DNA from: Pseudonocardia sediminis
GTDB lineage: Bacteria; Actinomycetota; Actinomycetes; Mycobacteriales; Pseudonocardiaceae
DNA: 64,000 nt
NCBI RefSeq assembly: GCF_004217185.1
Contig: NZ_SHKL01000001.1
Location: forward strand, 2,974,001 to 3,038,000
Reading direction: 5' to 3'
Shown here: positions 8,912 to 16,200 of the stretch, one piece after another
Layout: every line of letters begins with the position of its first letter
How positions within the stretch are numbered: the first letter of the stretch is position 1
Notes under the pieces: model-generated
Told to the model about the DNA's origin: nothing
The model's input: the letters and a program-made list of their open reading frames with translations, nothing else
The model's database searches: none
Program-made: the position numbers and the translations under genes

Positions 8912-10135
8912 ATGACGACCGACCTGCCGCTGTCCGGCGTCCGCGTGCTGGAGCTGGGCAACTACATCGCCGCCCCCACCGCCGGTCGCCTGCTGGCCGA
9001 CTTCGGCGCCGAGGTGATCAAGGTCGAACGGCCGCGGACCGGCGACGAGGTGCGCAACTGGCGCCTCTACGCCGGCGACACGTCGATGCTCTACCGCACG
9101 CTGAACCGCAACAAGAGCTCCGTCGTCCTCGACCTGCGCACCGACGCCGGACGCGACGCCGTCCTCGCGCTGGTCGCGCAGTCCGACGTGGTGCTGGAGA
9201 ACTTCCGGCCCGGCACGCTGGAGAAGTGGGGTCTGGGTCCGGACGCGCTGGAGACGGCGAACCCCGACGTCGTGCTCGTGCGGGTCTCGGCGTTCGGTCA
9301 GACCGGGCCGCTGGCGCACCGCCCGGGCTTCGCCGCCGTCGCCGAGGCGATGGGCGGGCTGCGCGAGCTGGTGGGGGAGCCGGACCGGCCGCCGTCGCGG
9401 ACCGGGGTGTCGATCGGTGACTCGATCGCCGGGCTCTACGCCGCGTTCGGCGCGATGATGGGTCTGTTCCAGCGCGAGACCCGCCGCGGCACCGACCGCC
9501 CGGTGCACCGCCGCCTCGACGTGGCGTTGAACGAGGCCGTGCTGTCGATGATGGAGTCGCTGATCCCCGACCACCTCGCCTATGGGGTGGAGCGGCAGCG
9601 GGTCGGCGGACGGATGGAGGGCATCGCCCCGTCCAACGCCTACGTCTGTGCCGACGGCGGCTCGGTCGTCATCGCCGGGAACGGGGACTCGATCTACGGC
9701 CGGTTCATGGAGGTCATCGGACGTCCGGAGCTGGGCACCGAGCCCGACCTGGCGTCCAACGCCGGTCGGTGGGCGCGGCGCGACGAGCTCGACGCCGCGA
9801 TCGAGGCCTGGACGAGATCCCTGCCCCGCGCTGAGGTCCTGGAACGGCTGGAGGAGGCGGGCGTCCCGGCCGGGCCGATCTACGCCGCGCCCGACATCGT
9901 CGCCGACGAGCAGTTCAACGCCCGCGACATGATCCAGTACTTCGACGTGGACACCGGTGGGTCCGCTCCGCAGCGAGTCGGCTTCCCGGGTGTCGTGCCG
10001 GTGCTGGACGGCACGTCGGTGCCGGTCCGCAGCGTCGGGCCGGACCTGGGCGCGGACACCACCGAGATCCTGCACGGACTCCTCGGCTACACCGACGAGC
10101 AGGTCGCCGCGGCGGCCGGAACGGAGACGTCATGA
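8912..10135 (+). CDS. CaiB/BaiF (class III) CoA-transferase
   Basis: This 407-residue enzyme moves CoA from a donor thioester to a carboxylic acid through an aspartyl-CoA intermediate. The N-terminus (LSGVRVLELGNYIAAPTAG) and DFGAEVIKVERP are classic; the catalytic Asp is at residue 170 in SIGDSIAG, the same place as Asp169 of formyl-CoA transferase. The ATG at 8912 is chosen because AGAGGAG lies just upstream; an in-frame ATG at 8891 is possible. It overlaps the lyase gene by ATGA. The pairing suggests activation of a branched hydroxyacid before cleavage, for example citramalate or 3-hydroxy-3-methylglutarate (inference). Confidence 0.88.
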   Translation: MTTDLPLSGVRVLELGNYIAAPTAGRLLADFGAEVIKVERPRTGDEVRNWRLYAGDTSMLYRTLNRNKSSVVLDLRTDAGRDAVLALVAQSDVVLENFRPGTLEKWGLGPDALETANPDVVLVRVSAFGQTGPLAHRPGFAAVAEAMGGLRELVGEPDRPPSRTGVSIGDSIAGLYAAFGAMMGLFQRETRRGTDRPVHRRLDVALNEAVLSMMESLIPDHLAYGVERQRVGGRMEGIAPSNAYVCADGGSVVIAGNGDSIYGRFMEVIGRPELGTEPDLASNAGRWARRDELDAAIEAWTRSLPRAEVLERLEEAGVPAGPIYAAPDIVADEQFNARDMIQYFDVDTGGSAPQRVGFPGVVPVLDGTSVPVRSVGPDLGADTTEILHGLLGYTDEQVAAAAGTETS

Positions 10136-11049
10136 CCCTGCTGCGCGATGTCACCCTGCGCGACGGCCTGCAGCTGACCGGAAAGCTCCTCCCGACGCAG
10201 ACGAAGGTGGACCTGGTCCGGGCCCTGCTGGCGGCGGGCGTGCCCGAGCTGGAGATCGGCTCGCTGGCCCGCGGCGACATGGTCCCGCCGCTGGCCGACA
10301 CCCTCGACGTCGTCGCCGCGCTCACCCCGGAAGAGCTGGAGCGCTGCTGGGTATGGGTCGCGACGCCGCGGCACGTGGAGAAGGCGGTCGCCGCGGGGGC
10401 GCGCAACGTCCAGTACTGCTTCTCGGTCTCCGACGCCCACAACCGCGCCAACATCGGCCGCGACACCGAGGTCAGCCTCGCCGCCATGCCGGCCGCCGTC
10501 GAGCACGCACTCGGTGCGGGCGGGCGGATCGAGCTGTGCCTGGCCACGACGTTCACCTGCCCGTTCGACGGCCCGGTCGACCCGGACCGGGTACTGCAGA
10601 TCGCGAACGACCCGCGCACCGAGGGCGCCTGCGACATCGTCCTGTGCGACACGCTCGGTCAGGCGATCCCGTCGCAGGTGGGTGCGTTGCTGACCCGGGT
10701 ACGCGAGGACTCGCCGGCCCGGCGGATGGTCTTCCACGGCCACGACACCTGGGGCCAGGGCGTCGCCAACTCGCTCACCGCCGTCGGTGCGGGTGCGGAG
10801 ATGGTCGACGGCGCGCTCGGCGGCCTGGGCGGCTGCCCGTTCGCGCCCGGGGCGAGCGGGAACACGGCGTCGGAGGACCTGCTGTTCGCCCTGCGCCCGG
10901 ACTGGCTGACGCCGGAGGTGCTGGCCGGGCTCGTGGAGCGGTCCGAGGACCTGCTGGCCGAGCTGGGGGAGCCGAACCGCTCCCGCGCCGTGCAGGGCGT
11001 CCGGTCCGAGGCCAGTGCCTTCGCCTGGACCGCGGGGCCGCGCGCCTGA
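10132..11049 (+). CDS. HMG-CoA-lyase-like DRE-TIM metallolyase
   Basis: The 305-residue protein has the DRE-TIM fold signature RDVTLRDGLQ (residues 5-14), the metal-binding HGHDTWG, and the mobile loop GGLGGCPFAPGASGN with Cys at residue 235, all diagnostic of 3-hydroxy-3-methylglutaryl-CoA lyase and relatives. Such enzymes split a branched 3-hydroxyacyl-CoA into acetyl-CoA plus a keto acid. Translation is coupled to the CoA-transferase by an ATGA overlap. HMG-CoA to acetoacetate, or citramalyl-CoA to pyruvate, both fit; the sequence alone does not decide. No leucine-degradation genes are adjacent, which argues for a dedicated uptake-and-cleavage route. Confidence 0.85.
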   Translation: MTLLRDVTLRDGLQLTGKLLPTQTKVDLVRALLAAGVPELEIGSLARGDMVPPLADTLDVVAALTPEELERCWVWVATPRHVEKAVAAGARNVQYCFSVSDAHNRANIGRDTEVSLAAMPAAVEHALGAGGRIELCLATTFTCPFDGPVDPDRVLQIANDPRTEGACDIVLCDTLGQAIPSQVGALLTRVREDSPARRMVFHGHDTWGQGVANSLTAVGAGAEMVDGALGGLGGCPFAPGASGNTASEDLLFALRPDWLTPEVLAGLVERSEDLLAELGEPNRSRAVQGVRSEASAFAWTAGPRA

Positions 11050-11090
11050 TCGACCCGTGATTGTCGGTGCCGGCCGCTATCCTCCCGGGC

Positions 11091-11420
11091 ATGGGTGCGA
11101 CGTACTCGGTGGGTGATTCGAGCACGGGCGGGGGTTCGCTGCGTCGAGGTGCCTCGCCGCAGGCGATCCGATCGGCTCTGCTCGCGGAAGACCGGCGCAG
11201 GTTCGACCTTGCATACGAGTCAGCCCTGACCGAGGCCAAGGTCAGTCTCGACCTGACCGCGTTGTTCGAGATGCTGGAGACTTGGCGGGGGTTGGCCCTG
11301 CTCCAGCAGGATCCGTCGCGGTTTCACGCCGTGGCCCGTCGCGCCGCGGAGCTGTTGACCGGGGAGCCGAGCCCGGACGACGAACCGCTCTCGGTCACCC
11401 GCGCCAAAGCCCGCATGTGA
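11091..11420 (+). CDS. DUF6247 protein, probable antitoxin
   Basis: A 109-residue protein matching the DUF6247 pattern: a disordered N-terminus, then SPQAIRSALLAEDRRRFD, an ALTEAK--LDLTALFEMLE--WR segment, and a conserved tail LLTGEPSPDDEPLSVTRAKA. In actinobacteria these proteins are commonly encoded just before a small RelE/ParE-like protein, as here, with only 15 bp between the genes. That arrangement supports an antitoxin role in a type II module. ATG 11091 is used; a GTG at 11061 is an alternative. Family recall is from memory. Confidence 0.75.
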   Translation: MGATYSVGDSSTGGGSLRRGASPQAIRSALLAEDRRRFDLAYESALTEAKVSLDLTALFEMLETWRGLALLQQDPSRFHAVARRAAELLTGEPSPDDEPLSVTRAKARM

Positions 11421-11435
11421 CCGTCTCGCCTGCCG

Positions 11436-11690
11436 GTGTACACAATCCGTTCCAGTGATCAGGTCGACGACCAGATCACCCACCTACCGGCCGATGCTCT
11501 TGTCGGCTTCGTCGAGACGCGTGCAGTTCTCGAGCTTGCACCGTGTTCGGGACGTTCGGTCAACACGGCTGCCCCGGACGCCCTGGTGCGCTTCCGGACG
11601 TTTGGTCCGTATGACCGTGGCGCGGTGTTCTACCTCGTCCAGGAACGCGACCGTCGCGTCGACCTGCTGGACGTGCTGTGGGTCGGATGA
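11436..11690 (+). CDS. RelE-like small toxin candidate
   Basis: An 84-residue protein starting at GTG 11436, right behind the DUF6247 gene. It has the RelE/ParE-like layout: an N-terminal strand (YTIRSSDQVDDQI), a helix (LPADALVGFVETRAVLEL), and C-terminal strands (DALVRFRTFGPYDRGAVFYLV---RRVDLLDVLWV) resembling the Y-x-V---V-x-V-L-x-V-x-W ending of many RelE toxins. In the family such proteins cleave mRNA on the ribosome or inhibit gyrase. Residues needed for catalysis are not certain, so the call rests mostly on fold pattern and context. Confidence 0.6.
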   Translation: MYTIRSSDQVDDQITHLPADALVGFVETRAVLELAPCSGRSVNTAAPDALVRFRTFGPYDRGAVFYLVQERDRRVDLLDVLWVG

Positions 11691-11717
11691 GGTCACGGAT
11701 GGTGTCCGACCCGCCGA

Positions 11718-12614
11718 TCAGACCGGCCGGGAGAGCTCGGCTGTGATCTCGGGGCCGGTCCAGGTCGAGGTGACGAGGATGCGGCGCAGGCTCAGCAGCG
11801 GGCGGGTGCGGTCGACCGGCTCGTCGCCGAGCTGGAAGGCGGTCCGGTAGCCGGCCTGGTCGAGGTGGGGGAAGGCGGCGGGGTTCCAGGCGCCGAACGG
11901 GTAGGCGAAGTGCCGGACCGGGGCTCCGATCAGCGTCTCCAGCTCGCGGCGCGGGCGGTCGAGCTGGGTGGCCCAGTCGGCGCCGGAGTAACGGTCGACG
12001 CGGTGGTGGTCGTAGGTGTGCGCCCCGATCGTCATGCCTTCGCCGTGCAGGCGCCGGACGTCGTCGCGGCGCATCCAGTCCGGCTTGCCCAGCGGCACCG
12101 TCATGACGAAGAACGTGGCCGTCAGCGTCCGGCGTCGCAGCTCGGGGAGGCCGACCGAGATCTGGCTGCCCTGCGAGTCGTCGAAGGTCAGCAGGACCGG
12201 GCGGGGCGGGAGCGCGGCGCCGGTGGTCAGGTGGGCGAGGTAGTCGTCGGGGCCGATCGCGGTGAACCCGCCGGCAGCGATCCCGTCGAGCTGCGCGCGG
12301 AACATCGCCGGTGGGCAGATCAGGGACCCGCGGGAGTAGGCGGAGTCGTCGGAGCGCCAGTCGCGCAGCTGGTGCCAGCACAGGACGGGCACCGTCGCGC
12401 GGGGGAGGACGGCCGCCGCGGGCGCCGCCATGTCGATCTTCGCCGGGGCCGGGGCCGGGGAGGTGGTCGTCGGTGCGGCAGGCGCCGGGGCCGGAGTGGC
12501 CGGAGGCGGTGTGGCGGAGGCGCTGCACCCGGCCACCGCGCCCAGCGCGACGGCTCCGGCCGCCCCCAGAACCGTGCGCCGTGACCACCGGGGGACCTCG
12601 TCGGAGTGCACCAC
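11718..12614 (-). CDS. Tat-exported lipoprotein polysaccharide deacetylase (NodB domain)
   Basis: The 298-residue product begins with a twin-arginine signal (RWSRRTVLGAAGA) ending in a lipobox-like LGAVAGC, so it is probably exported folded and lipid-anchored. A Pro/Ala/Thr-rich linker follows, then a NodB-homology domain: VLLTFDDSQGSQ carries the metal-binding Asp pair, GAHTYDHHRV the metal-binding histidines, and FAYPFGAWN the third motif. Such enzymes remove acetyl groups from cell-wall sugars or other polysaccharides. The usual TFDDG motif reads TFDDS here. The start is GTG at 12614 or 12611; neither has a strong ribosome-binding site. Confidence 0.8.
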   Translation of the reverse strand: MVHSDEVPRWSRRTVLGAAGAVALGAVAGCSASATPPPATPAPAPAAPTTTSPAPAPAKIDMAAPAAAVLPRATVPVLCWHQLRDWRSDDSAYSRGSLICPPAMFRAQLDGIAAGGFTAIGPDDYLAHLTTGAALPPRPVLLTFDDSQGSQISVGLPELRRRTLTATFFVMTVPLGKPDWMRRDDVRRLHGEGMTIGAHTYDHHRVDRYSGADWATQLDRPRRELETLIGAPVRHFAYPFGAWNPAAFPHLDQAGYRTAFQLGDEPVDRTRPLLSLRRILVTSTWTGPEITAELSRPV

Positions 12615-12724
12615 GAAAGCGTGACACCCCGACGACGCCGACGACCGCGACGCGAGGTAGGCAGACGGGTGACCCGGCCACCGCGCCGGGACGACCGCGC
12701 CGGGGACGCCCGCGCCACAGTGGG

Positions 12725-12788
12725 TTCGCACCCCTTTCGCCGGTTCGCACCTCCTGCAGGGGGTGCGGATCGAGGCCAGGGGTGCGGA
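12725..12788. promoter_or_regulatory. Nested inverted repeats between iclR and the deacetylase gene
   Basis: The core 12744-12769 is a 26-bp near-perfect palindrome built on TTCGCACC / GGTGCGGA. A second pair of the same octamers (12725-12734 and 12779-12788) encloses it, so four copies of one motif form two nested inverted repeats. It lies downstream of iclR and about 110 bp before the deacetylase start. It could be a regulator-binding array or a terminator; there is no T-run. Confidence 0.5.
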
Positions 12789-12827
12789 TCGCGCGGGCCG
12801 GGTGGTGGCCGGTCGGGCGCGGACGAG

Positions 12828-13613
12828 TCAGGCCGGGGGACGGCCGCCCAGGGTGCGGGTCAGGCGGTCGGACTGGGCCACCAGGAGGTCGACCCACTTC
12901 TCGCACTGGTCGCGCGGCATCCGGATCGTCGGGCCGCTGATCGTCAGGGCCCCGGCGGGCTCGCCGGAGGCTGCGAACACCGGCGCGGACAGTCCGGACG
13001 CGCCGTCGTCGCGCTCGGAGGAGGTGATCGCGAAGCCGTCGCGGCGGGTCTGCCCGACGAGCTCGCGCAGCACTTCGGGCGTGGTCACCGTGTGGTCGGT
13101 CAGGGTCTCCAGCGGGCCGGTCAGCACCTGCTCGGCCAGCTCGTCGTCCCACGCCAGCAGGACCCGCCCGGCCGAGCCGGCGTGCAGGGGGAGGATCTTG
13201 CCGACGTGCATCTCGCGGCGCAGCGCGTGCCGGGTCTCGGCGACCGCGACGCACACCCGGTGGCCCTGCTCGACGCGGAAGAACGCGGCCGTCTCGCCGG
13301 TCGCGTCCCGGATCTCCCGCAGGACCGGTGCGGCGAGCTCCAGGACGTCGACGCCGCGCGCGGCCGCCCCGGCCCAGTAGGCCATCCGGACGCCGATCCG
13401 GACCCGGTCGCCGACCCGGTCCAGCAGCCCCTCGGCGACCATGTTCGATACCAGCCGCTGCACCGTCGACGCCGGCACGCCGGTGGCCTGCTGGATCTCG
13501 CCGAGCGAGAGCACCGGCCGGGCGAGGGTGAACGCGTCCAGGATGTCGGTGATCTTGCCCAGGACCAGCAGCGGCCGGTGCCGAGACTCGTTCCCGTCCG
13601 CCACGCGGGGCAC
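12828..13613 (-). CDS. IclR-family transcriptional regulator
   Basis: A 261-residue protein with the IclR winged helix-turn-helix at about residues 18-75 (ILDAFTLARPVLSLGEIQQ, STVQRLVSNMVAEGLL) and the IclR effector-binding domain after residue 85 (LPLHAGSAGRVLLAW, then GVSAPVF-like GLSAPVFAASGEPAGALTISGP). It starts one base after the stop of xylulokinase, so the two are co-transcribed, and it probably senses a sugar-related metabolite and controls this unit (inference). The first of several possible GTG starts is used. Confidence 0.88.
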   Translation of the reverse strand: MPRVADGNESRHRPLLVLGKITDILDAFTLARPVLSLGEIQQATGVPASTVQRLVSNMVAEGLLDRVGDRVRIGVRMAYWAGAAARGVDVLELAAPVLREIRDATGETAAFFRVEQGHRVCVAVAETRHALRREMHVGKILPLHAGSAGRVLLAWDDELAEQVLTGPLETLTDHTVTTPEVLRELVGQTRRDGFAITSSERDDGASGLSAPVFAASGEPAGALTISGPTIRMPRDQCEKWVDLLVAQSDRLTRTLGGRPPA

Positions 13614-13614
13614 T

Positions 13615-15003
13615 CTACCTGCGGGACAGGTGCAGGTCGGCCGCCTCGCGGTAGCGGTCCCACAGGCCCGGTGTCTCGGCGCCGTCGAAGCGGGCGGGCG
13701 CGCCCGACGAGCTCCACTCCGGCGGGGTGGCGCCCCCGAGGAGGGTCCACGCGGCCTGGCGGGCGGCGCCGTCGGCGACGTACTCGCCCGGCTCCGGCAC
13801 GGTGACCGGCACCCCGAACACCGACGGCGCGATCGTGCGCACCGCCTCCGAGCGCGCCGCCCCGCCGACGAGCCGCACCCCCGTCACCGACACGCCCTGC
13901 CCGGCGAGCGCGTCCACCCCGACCCGCTGCCCGCACAGCATCCCCTCGACGGCGGCGCGGGCGAGGTTCTCCCGCGTCGCGTTGGCCAGGGTCATGCCGT
14001 GCACGGCGCCGGTCGCGTCCGGCAGGTTCGGCGTGCGCTCGCCCTCCAGGTACGGGACGACGGTCAGCCCATCCGCGCCGGGTTCGGCGGCCAGCGCGAG
14101 CCGGGACAGCTCGTCGAGGTCGACGCCGAGCAGGCGCGCGGCGGCGTCGAGGACCCGGGCCGCGTTGAGCGTGCAGACAAGCGGTAGGAACGCACCCGTC
14201 GCGTCGGAGAACCCGGCGACGATCCCGGACGGGTCACGGGCCTGCCGGTCCGCGCGGGCGAACACGGTGCCCGACGTCCCGAGCGAGACGACGACGTCGT
14301 CGCCTGCCCCGACGCCCAGCCCTGCGGCGGCGTTGTCCCCGGCCCCGGCGCCGAGCCGGAACCCGGGCCCGTCGACCGACTCCGCCGGTCCGAGCACACG
14401 GGGGAGTGCGACCTCGCGGCCGAGACCGCGGGCGAGCAGCTCCGGGCGGTACTCGCCGGTGCGGCCGTCGAAGTAGCCGGTGCCGGAGGCGTCGGACCGG
14501 TCGGTGACCAGGGCGTCGAGGTCCGTGGTGTCCCGCAGCTTCCAGGTCAGCCAGTCGTGGGGCAGGCATACCGCCGCCGTCCGCGCGACGTTCTCCGGCT
14601 CGTTCCCGGCGAGCCAGCGCAGCTTGGAGACGGTGAACGACGCGACCGGGACGACGCCCGTCAGCTCCGCCCAGCGGTCCGCGCCCAGCTCGTCGACGAG
14701 GTCGGTGGCGGCCTGCGCGGAGCGGGTGTCGTTCCACAACAGTGCCGGGCGGACCACCTCGCCGCGGGAGTCGAGGCAGACCATGCCGTGCTGCTGGCCG
14801 GCCACCGAGACCGCCTCGACGCCGTCCGTTCCGCCGGCGTCGTCGAGTGCGGTCTGCAATGCCGTCCACCAGTGCGCGGGGTCGAGCTCGGTCCCGTCAG
14901 GGTGCGACGCCCGCCCGGACCGGACCAGCTCCCCGGACTCCGCATCACGGACGACGACCTTGCAGGACTGCGTCGAGGAGTCCACTCCGAGCACCAGCGC
15001 CAT
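13615..15003 (-). CDS. xylB: Xylulokinase (FGGY family)
   Basis: The 462-residue enzyme phosphorylates D-xylulose with ATP. The FGGY N-terminus [16 protein letters not shown] gives the phosphate-binding loop, AGQQHGMV and LWNDTRS are the xylulokinase substrate-binding motifs, and LGTSGTVFA followed by [13 protein letters not shown] marks the second ATPase domain. Start ATG 15003 matches the family N-terminus. iclR follows at once. No xylose isomerase or transporter is nearby, so the carbon source may be xylulose, another pentulose or a pentitol product made elsewhere. Confidence 0.85.
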   Translation of the reverse strand: MALVLGVDSSTQSCKVVVRDAESGELVRSGRASHPDGTELDPAHWWTALQTALDDAGGTDGVEAVSVAGQQHGMVCLDSRGEVVRPALLWNDTRSAQAATDLVDELGADRWAELTGVVPVASFTVSKLRWLAGNEPENVARTAAVCLPHDWLTWKLRDTTDLDALVTDRSDASGTGYFDGRTGEYRPELLARGLGREVALPRVLGPAESVDGPGFRLGAGAGDNAAAGLGVGAGDDVVVSLGTSGTVFARADRQARDPSGIVAGFSDATGAFLPLVCTLNAARVLDAAARLLGVDLDELSRLALAAEPGADGLTVVPYLEGERTPNLPDATGAVHGMTLANATRENLARAAVEGMLCGQRVGVDALAGQGVSVTGVRLVGGAARSEAVRTIAPSVFGVPVTVPEPGEYVADGAARQAAWTLLGGATPPEWSSSGAPARFDGAETPGLWDRYREAADLHLSRR

Positions 15004-15062
15004 GGGGTCCACCCTGCCATCGATGGGAACGGTGGCGCCGTTCACCGGCCATGAGCGCACCG

Positions 15063-16124
15063 TCACCGGCTGCCGGGGATCGGGGGCGCCGTCTCGACGC
15101 GGTCGCGGCCACGTTCTTTCGCCCGGTACAGGGCGGCGTCGGCGCGGGTGAACAACGAGCCGTCGTCCTCACGGTCCGGGGTGGTGGTGGCGACGCCGAC
15201 GCTGACCGTGACGATGCCCGCCGACACACCGGCGTGCGGTAGCGCGCCGGCGCGGACGGCGTCGCGGAGGGACTCGGCGACCCGTCGCGCTCCGTCCGAC
15301 GTGGTGCTCGGCAGGACGACGACGAACTCCTCGCCCCCGTACCGCGCCGCGACGTCGGTGGCCCGCCTCAGGGCGGCAGCGACGGTCCGTGCGACCGTGA
15401 CGAGGCAGCGGTCGCCGGCGTCGTGGCCGTAGCGGTCGTTATAGGCCTTGAGGTTGTCGATATCGATGACCAGCATCGATATCGGCTCCGAGTTCCGTCG
15501 TGCCTGCGCCCACGTCGCCCGCCGGACCTCGTCGAGGCGGCGACGGTTGGGCAGGCCGGTCAGCGCGTCGGTCGCGGCGACGTGTTCGAGCTCGGCGTTG
15601 GTGTGTTCGAGCCAGTGCTGGCGAACGATACTGGCGGTGATGTCGTGGGCGACGCCGATGATCCGGTCGGGCGTCCGCCCGGCGATGCCTCCGGTACCGA
15701 GGCGGGTGGCGTACCACCGCCAGGTGCCGTCGGTGTGGCGGACTCGGGCCGTGCACTCGACCGTCGGATCGCCGAGCGTCATGCGCTCGAAGGCGGCTGT
15801 GACATGGTCGAGGTCATCGGAGTGCAGCCGTTGCCGCCAGCCGTAGCCGACGAGGTCGTCCGGGTGGAGTCCCAGCGACGCCGTCCCGGCGGGGGAGACG
15901 TAGCGCAGCCAACCGTCGACGTCCGCCACGAACGCGAGCTCATGGACGTACGAGGCGACCAGGTCCTGGTCCCGGACCCGGCCCGTCCCGACGTGGTTCT
16001 CGTGCTCCTGCCGCACCGAGGCCACCGTCGTGATCAGGACGGCGAGGAGTGCCAGCAGTACCGCAGGCAGCAACAGGGCACAGGAACACATCGACACCGT
16101 GTCGCCGACCGTGGGCAGCACCAT
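15063..16124 (-). CDS. Membrane-anchored PAS-GGDEF diguanylate cyclase
   Basis: In this 353-residue protein one N-terminal membrane helix (about residues 14-36) is followed by a PAS sensor domain (about 55-170, ending [10 protein letters not shown]) and a GGDEF domain ([13 protein letters not shown] to the C-terminus). The active-site motif is GGEEF, and an inhibitory-site RxxD (RATD) sits five residues upstream, so it should make cyclic di-GMP and be product-inhibited. Start ATG 16124 has no strong ribosome-binding site. It lies 76 bp downstream of the PHA synthase/depolymerase fusion on the same strand and could be in its transcript. Confidence 0.88.
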   Translation of the reverse strand: MVLPTVGDTVSMCSCALLLPAVLLALLAVLITTVASVRQEHENHVGTGRVRDQDLVASYVHELAFVADVDGWLRYVSPAGTASLGLHPDDLVGYGWRQRLHSDDLDHVTAAFERMTLGDPTVECTARVRHTDGTWRWYATRLGTGGIAGRTPDRIIGVAHDITASIVRQHWLEHTNAELEHVAATDALTGLPNRRRLDEVRRATWAQARRNSEPISMLVIDIDNLKAYNDRYGHDAGDRCLVTVARTVAAALRRATDVAARYGGEEFVVVLPSTTSDGARRVAESLRDAVRAGALPHAGVSAGIVTVSVGVATTTPDREDDGSLFTRADAALYRAKERGRDRVETAPPIPGSR

Positions 16125-16200
16125 GATCAGCCGTCGGGGTCGGAATCGATGACCGTGATCCGCGTGCCGCTGGTCCTGGACCCCACCTGTGGTCCGCTGG

